A stretch of 64,000 nucleotides of DNA from Peribacillus sp. FSL E2-0218 (GTDB lineage Bacteria > Bacillota > Bacilli > Bacillales > DSM-1321), in contig NZ_CP150304.1 of the NCBI RefSeq assembly GCF_037992945.1, forward strand, positions 3,599,501 through 3,663,500. The letters run 5' to 3'. Below, piece after piece: positions 26,729 through 35,244 of the stretch. The notes beneath the pieces were generated by a model that worked only from the letters and a program-made list of their open reading frames with translations, made no database searches and was not told the DNA's origin. How positions within the stretch are numbered: position 1 is the first letter of the stretch; the number at the start of each line of letters is the position of its first letter. Made by a program: the position numbers and the translations under genes.

Positions 26729-26744
26729 AGTTAGCCACCTCCAA

Positions 26745-26973
26745 AGATATTGGCGAATACGAATATTTGAATCAATTCGGTCACGCTCACAACTCGCTTA
26801 CAGGATATAATCATAATAAAAAAGTGTGGATGCATGCTGCACCCACACTGATAGACTCATTCAGAAAGATCCAAATAATCAAATCATGACCTGTTAACTG
26901 CATTGCTTGCGTCAACCAGGTGAGAAGCGGGTGCTTCTTCTTTTCCTCAAACACGTATTCAATTCACTTTAGA
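26745..26973 (-). promoter_or_regulatory. L20-type autoregulatory leader of infC-rpmI-rplT
   Basis: The 230-base untranslated leader contains a strong intrinsic terminator (AGTGTGG/CCACACT with an inner stem, then TTTTTT, 26818-26849) ahead of infC. That layout matches the Bacillus L20 leader, where L20 binding favours termination. The L20-binding pseudoknot itself cannot be proven by eye. Confidence 0.8.
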
Positions 26974-27003
26974 AATATATCATAAACACTGATGACTTGT
27001 CAA
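26974..27003 (-). promoter_or_regulatory. Sigma-A promoter of infC operon
   Basis: Minus strand TTGACA (26998-27003), 18 bases, TATATT (26974-26979). It is a strong promoter in front of the long infC leader. Confidence 0.85.
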
Positions 27004-27075
27004 ATGCTAATTTTATTCGTTTTTCACAACAAAATTAATATTATCAGACATTCTGTTATTTGACAATACGTTTTT

Positions 27076-27570
27076 TCAAAGTAATTTGGACAAAACATAT
27101 TCATCATGATACTTTCCATCAAAAAACAGCGATTCACGCTTTACGCCTTCTTGTTCAAACTCCATCTTAGCATACAGCGAGAGGGCATGAACATTATTTG
27201 CGATGACGGACAATTCAAGGCGCCGGATTCCGTTTAGGCGGGCAAACTCCTCCATTTCCTGGAATAGACTCGACCCGATGCCTTTCCCCCGCTCACCTTC
27301 CTTAATGCCGTTGACGATCTTGGCTGAATGCCTCGTTCTTTCGAGCCCGTTCCCGACTAACAGTAAATAACCATGCAAATCATGGCCGCTTGCAGCAACA
27401 AGGAATACGGAATGGGGATTTTTTTCGATTTGCTCGATTTGTTTTTCCATTTGGATGTTCGTCGCTTTTCTTTCACCGGGGTTGAACAGCATAAACCCTG
27501 AATCTTCAACATGATTGAACAAAGCTGCCAACTCCTCCGCATCTTTCCGCGAAGCCTTTCTGATTTCCAT
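27076..27570 (-). CDS. GNAT family N-acetyltransferase
   Basis: A 164-residue acetyltransferase of the GNAT fold. Motif A, which binds acetyl-CoA, reads GIKEGERGKGIGSSLFQEME (about 88-107); the beta-strand before it and the C-terminal NVHALSLYAKMEFEQEGVKR block are typical. The likely substrate is a small amine or a protein N-terminus, but none can be named. It lies between the infC promoter and a small membrane-protein gene, with GGGGGAG upstream of its ATG. Confidence 0.88.
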   Translation of the reverse strand: MEIRKASRKDAEELAALFNHVEDSGFMLFNPGERKATNIQMEKQIEQIEKNPHSVFLVAASGHDLHGYLLLVGNGLERTRHSAKIVNGIKEGERGKGIGSSLFQEMEEFARLNGIRRLELSVIANNVHALSLYAKMEFEQEGVKRESLFFDGKYHDEYVLSKLL

Positions 27571-27613
27571 TTGCCGCCGCTCCCCCTTTGCTTGATAACG
27601 AGTTAGTCAAATG

Positions 27614-27784
27614 TTACGAGTTTTCTTTTGCTTTCTTCTTTTTCTCGATCGAGTCCCAAGAAAAGAGGATGATCCAAAAAAGCAGGACCGGGACGATCGC
27701 ATACTGGCGGTAATCGTCCAACACCAATAAAATGATGATGGCAAGAAATGTTGGCCCGAATAGATATGAGAATTTCTTCTTCAT
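27614..27784 (-). CDS. Small membrane protein, unknown function
   Basis: A 56-residue protein, MKKKFSYLFGPTFLAIIILL onward, with two short hydrophobic segments (GPTFLAIIILLVL and AIVPVLLFWIILFSW) joined by DDYRQY, and a lysine-rich C-terminus. The start ATG (27782-27784) has GGAGGG at 5 bases, whereas a start six codons earlier has none. It sits between the thrS terminator and the GNAT gene. I do not recognise the family. Confidence 0.65.
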   Translation of the reverse strand: MKKKFSYLFGPTFLAIIILLVLDDYRQYAIVPVLLFWIILFSWDSIEKKKKAKENS

Positions 27785-27836
27785 TCTGACCCTCCTTTTC
27801 AATGTTGTGGTGGTCTCCTTTTATCATGACTGAATG

Positions 27837-27869
27837 AAAAGAGGGACACAACTTATGTGCCCCTCTTTT
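27837..27869 (-). terminator. Terminator of thrS
   Basis: AAAAGAGGG and CCCTCTTTT with inner CACA/TGTG pairing, 5 bases past the thrS stop, with T runs on both strands. Confidence 0.9.
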
Positions 27870-27873
27870 GCCA

Positions 27874-29805
27874 TTAGCGGCTTACTTCCGCTTTAATCGC
27901 TGCAACGAAATCTTCAAAAGCGATCGTTTCCGATTTTTGTTCACCGTATTTGCGCACATTCACACTGCCTTCTTTGGCCTCATTGTCGCCAACAACCAGC
28001 ATGTAAGGGATTTTTTGCATTTGCGCTTCACGGATCTTGTAACCGATTTTCTCGTCACGTGTATCCAGATCAACCCGAATGCCTTGCGCTTTAAGTTTTT
28101 CCTGCACATCTTTCGCATAATCCAAATGCACTTCAGGAGAGACCGGAATCACTTGTGCCTGGATAGGCGCCAGCCAAGTCGGGAATGCTCCCTTATATTC
28201 TTCGATCAAGTATGCGACGAAGCGTTCCATTGTCGAAACGACACCGCGGTGGATGACGACCGGACGGTGCTGCTTGCCATCTTCCCCGACATAGTTAAGA
28301 TCAAAACGCTCAGGAAGCAAGAAATCAAGCTGAACAGTGGAAAGCGTTTCGTCCTTTCCTAAGGCTGTACGCACTTGAACATCAAGCTTAGGACCGTAGA
28401 ATGCCGCTTCACCTTCCGCTTCGAAATAATCCAATCCAAGCTCGTCCATGGCATCTTTTAACATGCCCTGCGCTTTTTCCCACATCGCATCATCATCAAA
28501 ATATTTTTCTGTATCTTGCGGATCGCGATAAGACAAACGGAATGAATAATCCTTGATATCGAAATCTTTATATACCTCGAGGACAAGGTTGACAACACGC
28601 TTGAACTCTTCTTTGATTTGATCGGGACGGACGAATATGTGCGCATCATTCAATGTCATCCCGCGTACACGCTGAAGGCCGGAAAGCGCACCTGACATTT
28701 CATAGCGGTGCATCAAGCCAAGCTCGGCGATCCGGATTGGCAGTTCGCGGTAACTGTGGATACTGTTTTTATATACCATCATGTGATGCGGGCAGTTCAT
28801 CGGACGTAAAACGAGCTGTTCGTTTTCCATCTCCATGACCGGGAACATGCCGTCCTGGTAATGATCCCAGTGTCCGGATGTTTTATATAGGTCCACGCTT
28901 CCCATTACAGGTGTGTAGACATGGTCATATCCCAGACGTTCTTCCTTATCGACGATATACCTTTCGATCGTCCGGCGAATGGTCGCGCCTTTCGGCAGCC
29001 ACATCGGCAGCCCTTGCCCGACTTTTTGTGAGCTCATGAACAAGTCCAGTTCCTTGCCGATTTTCCGGTGATCCCGTTCCTTGGCTTCTTCGAGGAAGCG
29101 CAGATGCTCGGCCAATTCTTCTTTCTTATAGAACGCCGTTCCGTATATACGCTGAAGCATTTTGTTTTTGCTATCGCCTCTCCAATAAGCACCAGCGATG
29201 CTCAAAAGCTTGAATTCCTTGATCTTCCCAGTTGATGGAACGTGAATTCCGCGGCAAAGGTCAAAGAATTCCCCTTGCTCATAGAGCGTTACTTGCTGAT
29301 CGGCAGGAATCGCATCGATCAGCTCCAATTTATACTCATCGCCAATTTCTTTAAAACGGGAAATGGCTTCATCACGACTGACCTCGATACGGGAGATTTC
29401 CAAGTTCTCATTAACGATTTTCTTCATTTCTTTTTCAATCAATGGAAGATCTTCGGGAGTCAATGATTCCTCTAAATCGATATCATAGTAAAAACCGCCC
29501 TCGATGACTGGTCCCACACCGAATTTAGCATGTTTGTACAAGCGCTTGATGGCTTGGGCCATTAAATGAGCTGTACTGTGACGCAGCACTTCAAGTGCAT
29601 CCTGTGCGTCCTGTGTGACGATTTCAATCGTCCCGTCCTCTAAAAGCGGACGTTTCAAGTCATATAATTCCCCATTGAATTTTCCGGCAATGGATTTTTT
29701 CCTTAAGCCAGGACTGATCGATTGCGCGATTTCTTCAGTTGTTGTGCCTTTGGCAAACTCCTTAACCGCTCCGTCAGGAAAAGATATTTTCAATAATTCA
29801 GACAT
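27874..29805 (-). CDS. thrS: Threonine--tRNA ligase
   Basis: Threonyl-tRNA synthetase, 643 residues, complete. Domains in order are the TGS domain (about 1-62), the second additional/editing domain with HSTAHLMAQAIKRL (about 75), the class II core with motif 2 (MHRYEMSGALSGLQRVRGMT), zinc ligands (RPMNCPHHM with later His residues) and motif 3 (HRGVVSTMERFVAYLIEEY), and the C-terminal anticodon-binding domain (APIQAQVIPVS onward). GAGGGAG precedes the ATG. Expression is governed by a threonine T-box and promoter upstream. Confidence 0.97.
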   Translation of the reverse strand: MSELLKISFPDGAVKEFAKGTTTEEIAQSISPGLRKKSIAGKFNGELYDLKRPLLEDGTIEIVTQDAQDALEVLRHSTAHLMAQAIKRLYKHAKFGVGPVIEGGFYYDIDLEESLTPEDLPLIEKEMKKIVNENLEISRIEVSRDEAISRFKEIGDEYKLELIDAIPADQQVTLYEQGEFFDLCRGIHVPSTGKIKEFKLLSIAGAYWRGDSKNKMLQRIYGTAFYKKEELAEHLRFLEEAKERDHRKIGKELDLFMSSQKVGQGLPMWLPKGATIRRTIERYIVDKEERLGYDHVYTPVMGSVDLYKTSGHWDHYQDGMFPVMEMENEQLVLRPMNCPHHMMVYKNSIHSYRELPIRIAELGLMHRYEMSGALSGLQRVRGMTLNDAHIFVRPDQIKEEFKRVVNLVLEVYKDFDIKDYSFRLSYRDPQDTEKYFDDDAMWEKAQGMLKDAMDELGLDYFEAEGEAAFYGPKLDVQVRTALGKDETLSTVQLDFLLPERFDLNYVGEDGKQHRPVVIHRGVVSTMERFVAYLIEEYKGAFPTWLAPIQAQVIPVSPEVHLDYAKDVQEKLKAQGIRVDLDTRDEKIGYKIREAQMQKIPYMLVVGDNEAKEGSVNVRKYGEQKSETIAFEDFVAAIKAEVSR

Positions 29806-29868
29806 TCAGTTTCACTCCCTCTAATTGTTCAGACAAATTCCTTGCAGGCGGCTGATTCCAATCCAACA

Positions 29869-30160
29869 CAAAAAGCCCGCCCCTGTATAAATACAGGGAC
29901 GAGCTTAGTAATAGTAATCATTAACCCGCGGTTCCACCCTCGTTCCATTTTGCTTTTCAAGGCAAAACGGCACTTGTAACTTGGTAACGGCAGCTTCCCG
30001 TCAGCTCATATTCGCAAGAATGCCTGCTTTCCGAGCCGAAGTTTAAAGGTGGTAAGTGTTCCATGCGAATAGGAAGCTTTCAGCCTGATGGCTTCCCTCT
30101 CTGCAAATCGAATATCAGAATACCCTTGTCCTCATCATAACTTTTGTTTTTTAATAGTAT
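29869..30160 (-). promoter_or_regulatory. T-box leader of thrS (threonine specifier ACC)
   Basis: The T-box sequence GGGTGGAACCGCGG lies at about 29925-29940. The terminator (AAGCTCGTCCCTGTA pairing with TACAGGGGCGGGCTT, then Ts) lies at 29869-29907. In stem I the segment ACC-ACCUUU aligns with UUC-ACCUUU of the pheS leader, which puts the Thr specifier ACC at 30051-30053. Confidence 0.92.
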
Positions 30161-30167
30161 GTAGGAA

Positions 30168-30196
30168 ATTATAAGTTGTTATACGGGGAAAATCAA
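30168..30196 (-). promoter_or_regulatory. Sigma-A promoter of thrS leader
   Basis: Minus strand TTGATT (30191-30196), 17 bases, TATAAT (30168-30173), just after the ytxC stop. Confidence 0.88.
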
Positions 30197-30222
30197 GGTT
30201 AATTTTCTCTTTCCGAAGAAAG

Positions 30223-31059
30223 TTATTCATTTGCACGGGAAAATGACGAAAGTGGCAGAACGGTCGCCCGCTCTTCAAAAATCCTTGAGATCGTTTGAAT
30301 CAGCCCCTCTTCCTTGTCATCCGTATAGATGTATAAGTTAACGGGTGCGATCGATAACAGCGGGGCCAGTATCACCGTGTCGAGAAAAAGTGAACTTTTG
30401 GCAAGCAGTCTCCTATCGATTAAACTATTGATTTTCGGGCGGTCGAGCTTGGTGAATCCTTGATCATAGAAATGAAAACCATCACGGTTGACGAGGTGAA
30501 GCTTTGTTAATTTCGGCTCTTGGCCAAAAAGGCAATCACGGAGCGTAGCGATGAAATTTTGATAGTCCTGTTCCAATTTATATTCATCAATCGCCTTGAC
30601 TACATACTTCTCCAACGTGTGCTGGAATGACTTCAATCGGAAGGTCGTGAAGGAATCGAATGAAAAAGATACCCTCCCCTCCAAAATGCTTTGCAGTCCC
30701 TGCTCGATCGAGCGTTTCTCCGTTCTGAATGCCGCATCCCCCTTCGCGGACCTTTCCCCTTCAATGATGGATGAGGCAATTTCAATGATTGCTTCGATTT
30801 CTTCCCGCTCCCTATAGAAAAACTTCCCGACGATGATTTGCTCAAGTACGGATAGCGTCTTTTCTTCCAATAAAAATGAATGGAATGAGTCACGAAGCAG
30901 GATCAGCCACTTTTCACCTGAAGACTCTGTCATGTCCACATGCATGCCTTGCTGCGGAAGAAATCGAATGTATGGTCGAAATTCTGCCCCTAATGGATGG
31001 ACAGAAACGAAATCCAGCAATTTCAATGCCTCTGAATCATTTTGAAACGAAATTTGCAC
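30223..31059 (-). CDS. ytxC: Sporulation-associated protein YtxC
   Basis: A 278-residue protein of the YtxC family (B. subtilis about 281), found only in spore formers and always near dnaI and thrS. It is soluble and mostly helical. Recognisable stretches are LLLEKTLSVLEQIIVGKFFY-like helices early on and DTVILAPLLSIAPVNLYIYT near the end. The start is GTG at 31057-31059 behind a purine-rich GGGGGGATG. It is separated from dnaI by a terminator, so it probably has its own promoter. The molecular function is unknown. Confidence 0.85.
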   Translation of the reverse strand: MQISFQNDSEALKLLDFVSVHPLGAEFRPYIRFLPQQGMHVDMTESSGEKWLILLRDSFHSFLLEEKTLSVLEQIIVGKFFYREREEIEAIIEIASSIIEGERSAKGDAAFRTEKRSIEQGLQSILEGRVSFSFDSFTTFRLKSFQHTLEKYVVKAIDEYKLEQDYQNFIATLRDCLFGQEPKLTKLHLVNRDGFHFYDQGFTKLDRPKINSLIDRRLLAKSSLFLDTVILAPLLSIAPVNLYIYTDDKEEGLIQTISRIFEERATVLPLSSFSRANE

Positions 31060-31145
31060 TACGACATCCCCCCTTCCCCCTTGCTCCTTTTTTCAAGTAT
31101 ATGGAGGCGGGGACAGGTTTAGAAGTGGATGGGGGCTGTATTAAA

Positions 31146-31178
31146 GAAAAAAGTGACCTCTAATCAGAGATCACTTTC
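31146..31178 (-). terminator. Terminator of nrdR-dnaB-dnaI group
   Basis: Minus strand AAAGTGATCTCT pairs with AGAGGTCACTTT and is followed by a run of Ts, immediately after the dnaI stop. Confidence 0.88.
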
Positions 31179-31180
31179 CT

Positions 31181-32119
31181 TTATCTTCTGCGGTTCACTC
31201 CATCAAGTCTTACAGGCTCCGCTAAATATTGAATTCTTTCCAAGACCCGGGCCGCCTTCACTTCCTCCTTCTCACCGCGCTGTGAAAAGGTCAGGTGATT
31301 CTCCAGGCCATTCATATCAAAATTCGAAGTGAAAAACGTGGGCAGGTTTTCCAGCATCCTGAATTGCAAGATCGGGCCGAAGACTTCATCGCGCCCCCAG
31401 CTCGTCATCGACTCGGCCCCAATATCATCCAGCATGAGGACCGGTGCCGTTTTAACCATCTCAATTTTCTCATTGACCGTATTATCACCGATCGACCCCT
31501 TAAGTTCCCTTAAATAATCGGGTACATAAACAATAAGGGAGGCAATTTGCCTTTCCGCAAGCTCATTGGCAATCGCACCTAACAAGTACGTTTTGCCAAC
31601 GCCGAACTTCCCATATATATATAAGCCCTTTTGCCTTTTTCCCGGTTCATACTCCATAATGAACGACATCGCTTTACTTAAAACATCCAAGCGTTTGTTG
31701 TCATCATCCGTTTGGGTAAAATCCTCGATCGATGCCCTTAAAATATCCTTCGGCACGTATAGGCTGCGAATCAACTTCTCCCTTTTCCGCTTTTCATCCT
31801 CCGCGAGCTTCCGCGGGCAGACTTCATAATGCAGATTCAATGCCTTCCCTTGAACGACCAATTTCGGATAATACCCATGCATCATATTGATGCATCCATC
31901 CAAGCTTGGACATTTGTCGCACTTATTGCTTTGTGAAGTGAATTCATAAAGCTTTCCCAGGTTTTTATCAATCATTTCCTCCGTGACAGTCGAACTGTGG
32001 GCATTCAAGAATAATCGCACCTGCTCGTCTTCAAAAATCTCCTGTTTCAGCTTTTCGTACCGCTGTTGAAATTGGTTCGTATTCGCCAATTTGTTAAGGG
32101 ATCTATTAATCTTTTCCAT
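31181..32119 (-). CDS. dnaI: Primosomal protein DnaI (helicase loader)
   Basis: AAA+ helicase loader of 312 residues that places the replicative helicase on DNA with DnaB and DnaD. The N-terminal helicase-binding domain carries the zinc-binding cysteine cluster (CDKCPSLDGC plus a later C). The ATPase has Walker A YGKFGVGKTYLLGAIA (about 169-184), Walker B APVLMLDDIGAES (about 230-242) and the C-terminal R finger region. The start overlaps the end of dnaB by 14 bases. It is the final gene before a terminator. Confidence 0.95.
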   Translation of the reverse strand: MEKINRSLNKLANTNQFQQRYEKLKQEIFEDEQVRLFLNAHSSTVTEEMIDKNLGKLYEFTSQSNKCDKCPSLDGCINMMHGYYPKLVVQGKALNLHYEVCPRKLAEDEKRKREKLIRSLYVPKDILRASIEDFTQTDDDNKRLDVLSKAMSFIMEYEPGKRQKGLYIYGKFGVGKTYLLGAIANELAERQIASLIVYVPDYLRELKGSIGDNTVNEKIEMVKTAPVLMLDDIGAESMTSWGRDEVFGPILQFRMLENLPTFFTSNFDMNGLENHLTFSQRGEKEEVKAARVLERIQYLAEPVRLDGVNRRR

Positions 32120-33530
32120 CGTTCATTTCACCTCCTGCTTTCCACTGTTTCCATTTCTCCTGAAGATCACGTTTTTGGGCATCCAATTCAGGCTGATCGG
32201 CTTTCTGCTCCTGCACAGCTTCTTCCTTTTTCTCCAGCCATTCCGGAACCACTTCTTCCCGAATCGTCTTTTTCCGTCCGCCTTTGGCCGCATTCCTGCT
32301 GCCTTGCGCCCAGTCCTGATATTTCCGATGTTCATTTTTGGCTAACTCCATCGCCTCGATGACGGTGGAAACCTTCAGCCGCGCCCAATGGCCAGCCAGC
32401 TTTTCCACATAGCCCTTCGTGAATTTCATATCCGTTTTGAGCATGACATATTCAATCAGGACATTGACGACACCCGGATTGAGCTTTTGATTGATCATCA
32501 CGCCTTCCACCACCTTCAAATCCCCGCTTGATGGTTCCGCACCGCCGGACAATTGCATAAGGCGCTCGCGTGGTGAAATGGTTTCCAAATGGCGGATCAG
32601 CTCTTGTTCCTGCGTTTTCGGTTCCGCTTTTTGCGTCCGTTCACGAACCGGCTGCACCCGATTGACAAGGGATGGCATATCAGCCTGCCGTTCGATTTGA
32701 TACCAATCCCTTGCCGCTTTTCGGAGACTCTCCTCATCGATCTCATCATCCAATGAAACGGCATCCATCACTAGTTTTTGCATTTCGAGCGGATCGATGC
32801 CATATAAAAAAGCAAGTTTGGCAATCGTGCTTTTAATTTTCGGCGTAAAGGCCTTTTTGGGCACGATCGAGGATTTCATCCCGGCAAATAACAGCTCAAA
32901 ATCAAATAGGCTATCGAACCCCGAAGGCTCGACCCCCTCCGCCCGGTCGATGAAACGCTGTTCGGGCATCGGTTTCCATTCATTTTTCGCTTCATCCGTT
33001 ACATATAAAGAGTCCAAATGATCCGATGAGAAGACCTCCGCAAAAGACTTTGTCACCCTGTCATATTGATCTGTCAGGATCTGATCATCACAAAAGAATC
33101 GCTTTAACCGATTGAATTGCGCTTTGCCGATTTTTTTGTATAGGTAGATATTCAGCATCCCGTCCGTGAAAAACTGCTGCGGGGACAGCGGCGGGTTCAA
33201 TTCATAGATGAATTCCTTCGAATCGTTTTTCGTTTGCTTATATACATTCAGCAAACCGATTCCCTCAAGTAATAAACGCGCTTCGTAAATGTCACCTAAC
33301 TTCAGTCCGGTGGTATTCATCAATTGATAATGAGAGGAGGTTTCCGCCCATAGCCTGTTTTCCTCCAGCTCACTCCACAGCGTCATGTATAGGCTAATGC
33401 AAATAGGTCCAATAAGAGGTTGATATAGTCGGGTCAGTATTTTCCGATCATAATCATGAAGCAGCCCCGCAGATGAGACCAAGTATGAATCCGCTGGGAG
33501 CAATTCTTGCCAATGCATTGACATCTCCAT
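32106..33530 (-). CDS. dnaB: Replication initiation and membrane attachment protein DnaB
   Basis: The Gram-positive DnaB (474 residues) used in chromosome replication initiation and restart; it is not the helicase. It has the DnaB/DnaD winged-helix N-terminal part (RKILTRLYQPLIGPICISLY) and a C-terminal DDBH2 region (MINQKLNPGVVNVLIEYVML...KYQDWAQGS). Three ATGs lie within 15 bases (MEMSMHWQ); comparison with B. subtilis favours the second, at 33524, and the SD evidence (AAAGG) is weak for all. It is 46 bases after nrdR and overlaps dnaI. Confidence 0.94.
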   Translation of the reverse strand: MEMSMHWQELLPADSYLVSSAGLLHDYDRKILTRLYQPLIGPICISLYMTLWSELEENRLWAETSSHYQLMNTTGLKLGDIYEARLLLEGIGLLNVYKQTKNDSKEFIYELNPPLSPQQFFTDGMLNIYLYKKIGKAQFNRLKRFFCDDQILTDQYDRVTKSFAEVFSSDHLDSLYVTDEAKNEWKPMPEQRFIDRAEGVEPSGFDSLFDFELLFAGMKSSIVPKKAFTPKIKSTIAKLAFLYGIDPLEMQKLVMDAVSLDDEIDEESLRKAARDWYQIERQADMPSLVNRVQPVRERTQKAEPKTQEQELIRHLETISPRERLMQLSGGAEPSSGDLKVVEGVMINQKLNPGVVNVLIEYVMLKTDMKFTKGYVEKLAGHWARLKVSTVIEAMELAKNEHRKYQDWAQGSRNAAKGGRKKTIREEVVPEWLEKKEEAVQEQKADQPELDAQKRDLQEKWKQWKAGGEMNDGKD

Positions 33531-33576
33531 TCAAACCTTTCAAAAGATGTAGTGAAAAAAGAGCCAAAGTGAATCT

Positions 33577-34047
33577 TCAGCTCTGCTTTCTTTCTTTATT
33601 AATCAAATCCTTCAGTTCATCGATAAAGACATTGATATCTTTAAATTGCCGATAGACGGATGCGAACCTTACATAGGCAACCTCATCGACTTCAGCCAGC
33701 TTGTCCATCACCATTTCGCCGACATTGTCGCTCTTCACTTCCGATATGCCCTGGTTGCGTAGTTCCTTCTCTACATAACTGGTAATTTGCTCTAGCTCTT
33801 TCAAGGGAACCGGCCGTTTTTCGCAAGCCCTGATCAAGCCACGCAGGATTTTATCACGACTGAACTCTTCCCGTGTCCCGCCCTTTTTGACTACAATAAG
33901 CGGTGTTTCCTCCACCTTTTCAAATGTCGTGAATCGAAAACCGCATGCCTCGCATTCACGGCGACGTCGAATCGATTTGCTTTCATCGACAGGCCTGGAA
34001 TCGAGCACTCTTGTTCCGTTATATTGACATGATGGGCATTTCATCAT
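33577..34047 (-). CDS. nrdR: Transcriptional repressor NrdR
   Basis: A 156-residue repressor of ribonucleotide reductase genes. The N-terminal zinc ribbon has CPSCQYNGTRVLDSRPVD and ECEACGFRFTTFEK. The ATP-cone (about 50-140) senses ATP and dATP (VVKKGGTREEFSRDKILRGL). Its targets, nrd genes, are not in this window. It heads nrdR-dnaB-dnaI as in B. subtilis. Two ATG codons (MMKCPS) occur; the second gives the family N-terminus. Confidence 0.96.
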   Translation of the reverse strand: MMKCPSCQYNGTRVLDSRPVDESKSIRRRRECEACGFRFTTFEKVEETPLIVVKKGGTREEFSRDKILRGLIRACEKRPVPLKELEQITSYVEKELRNQGISEVKSDNVGEMVMDKLAEVDEVAYVRFASVYRQFKDINVFIDELKDLINKERKQS

Positions 34048-34228
34048 TATCAGCTCCGTATTTTATGTAGGACTCCCCTATCTAAATGTTCCCCAAGTAA
34101 AATTATCTTCTAGCTCAATCTTATATTAAAAGGAACGGCCAGTACAAGTAAAAAGTGTAACTTGAAGGCTGCAGCCACTTCTTGCCTTTATTTTTCACAC
34201 CGTCAGAAACGGCTGGATCATGGCAATT

Positions 34229-34256
34229 AAAAAAGAGATGCACCCATGGCATCTCT
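34229..34256 (-). terminator. Terminator of speD
   Basis: Minus strand AGAGATGC/GCATCTCT with a 7-base loop, followed by TTTTTT, about 16 bases past the speD stop. Confidence 0.9.
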
Positions 34257-34271
34257 GTGTATACGTGTTTT

Positions 34272-34670
34272 TTATAGGGCACTTATATTGGTTTTTTTAA
34301 TTTGTACCGGACCTAATCCACGTGGTAATTCGATATTTTCACGTGTTTGCGCATTTAAAGCTTCTGCAATATAATCTGCTGCAATATTCGGATCCAAGTT
34401 ACCGCATGTATAGACATCGATGCTCGCATAGCCGTGTTCTGGAAAACTGTGAATCGTCAAATGTGATTCAGAAATGATGACAACCCCGCTGACTCCTTGT
34501 GGAGCAAACTTGTGAAAGGCAACTTCACGTACCTCTGCACCTGATTTCAAAGCAGCATCAACAAAAATCTTTTCAATCAAATCGATATTGTTCAGTTTTT
34601 CAAAGTCACAACCCCAAAGTTCAGAAATGACATGTCTACCCATTGTTTCCATAGTGTAAGCTGTTTCCAT
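34272..34670 (-). CDS. speD: S-adenosylmethionine decarboxylase proenzyme
   Basis: A 132-residue bacterial-type AdoMet decarboxylase proenzyme (SpeD/SpeH), making decarboxylated SAM for spermidine synthesis. The self-cleavage site lies in ISESHLTIHSFPEHGYASID; cleavage before the serine of ESHLT creates the pyruvoyl cofactor. Its His and Cys partners (THxFPE-like, CGNL) are present. The start at 34670 uses AAGGGGGAAG, 10 bases upstream; an internal ATG six codons on lacks an RBS. An upstream stretch in the leader can pair with this RBS (see findings). It has its own promoter and terminator. Confidence 0.96.
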   Translation of the reverse strand: METAYTMETMGRHVISELWGCDFEKLNNIDLIEKIFVDAALKSGAEVREVAFHKFAPQGVSGVVIISESHLTIHSFPEHGYASIDVYTCGNLDPNIAADYIAEALNAQTRENIELPRGLGPVQIKKTNISAL

Positions 34671-34676
34671 ATTAAG

Positions 34677-34728
34677 CTTCCCCCTTACAATAGTTAAAAT
34701 TAGTTCTGATAACTACCACGGGGGAAAG
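34677..34728 (-). promoter_or_regulatory. Possible anti-Shine-Dalgarno leader helix of speD
   Basis: The speD SD segment GGGGGAAG (34677-34684) can pair with CUUUCCCCC further up the same leader (34720-34728) across a 35-base loop, 7-8 base pairs. An alternative hairpin, GTTAGGACC...GGACTAAC, lies just upstream. Seen in sequence only; a regulatory role is inference. Confidence 0.4.
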
Positions 34729-34799
34729 TTAGTCCAAAGAGGTCCTAACCCTTTAAGTAGCCATCATGCAAACCGCATTTGAAGAAGTTCACGATTCAT

Positions 34800-34828
34800 A
34801 GTATATATGGTTTGAATTTTTTTTGCAA
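34800..34828 (-). promoter_or_regulatory. Sigma-A promoter of speD
   Basis: Minus strand TTGCAA (34823-34828), 17 bases, TATACT (34800-34805), giving a leader of about 120 bases. The region from 34850 to 35240 beyond it has no convincing gene; only a partial inverted repeat is seen there. Confidence 0.82.
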
Positions 34829-35244
34829 CTGCAAATTTGAAGTTTTGGAAAGATAAACTGCTTTTCCGAATGGCCAAATCGAAGTTCAAGAAAGCCAGAT
34901 TGCCTTCACTCCCGTTTATTGCTGTTGCTCATAGCTGCTAGGAAATCCATGAAACTGTTGAGAAAAAAGGGCAAAAAAAGTCGATCATGGAGAGTACTAA
35001 TGGGGACCGTAACGTTAAGTAAAACCTCTATTACCTATCGCTTAAGAACGTCCCATTACACCGCAGGCGCTCCCTATCTTCGGCGTTTACGCTTTCGGCA
35101 TCTCCCCTTGACTATGTAGCCGCAGGAGTATCGCTCCCCCTCCCACTCTAGATGAAAACTCCGGTTCAAATTCAATGCAAGGAATAAACTCGGGAGTAAC
35201 TGTACCTCGATCGTTCCATCCATGATCGAAAGACAGCGGAACCT

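Noticed and set aside
27603..27851. 82-residue frame overlapping the small membrane protein gene
   Set aside because: A shifted frame over the same DNA that also runs into the thrS terminator; the 56-residue frame has the RBS and membrane pattern.
34919..35119. 66-residue plus-strand open frame between speD and gapB
   Set aside because: No RBS, no family resemblance, arginine-rich noise; the region is treated as intergenic.
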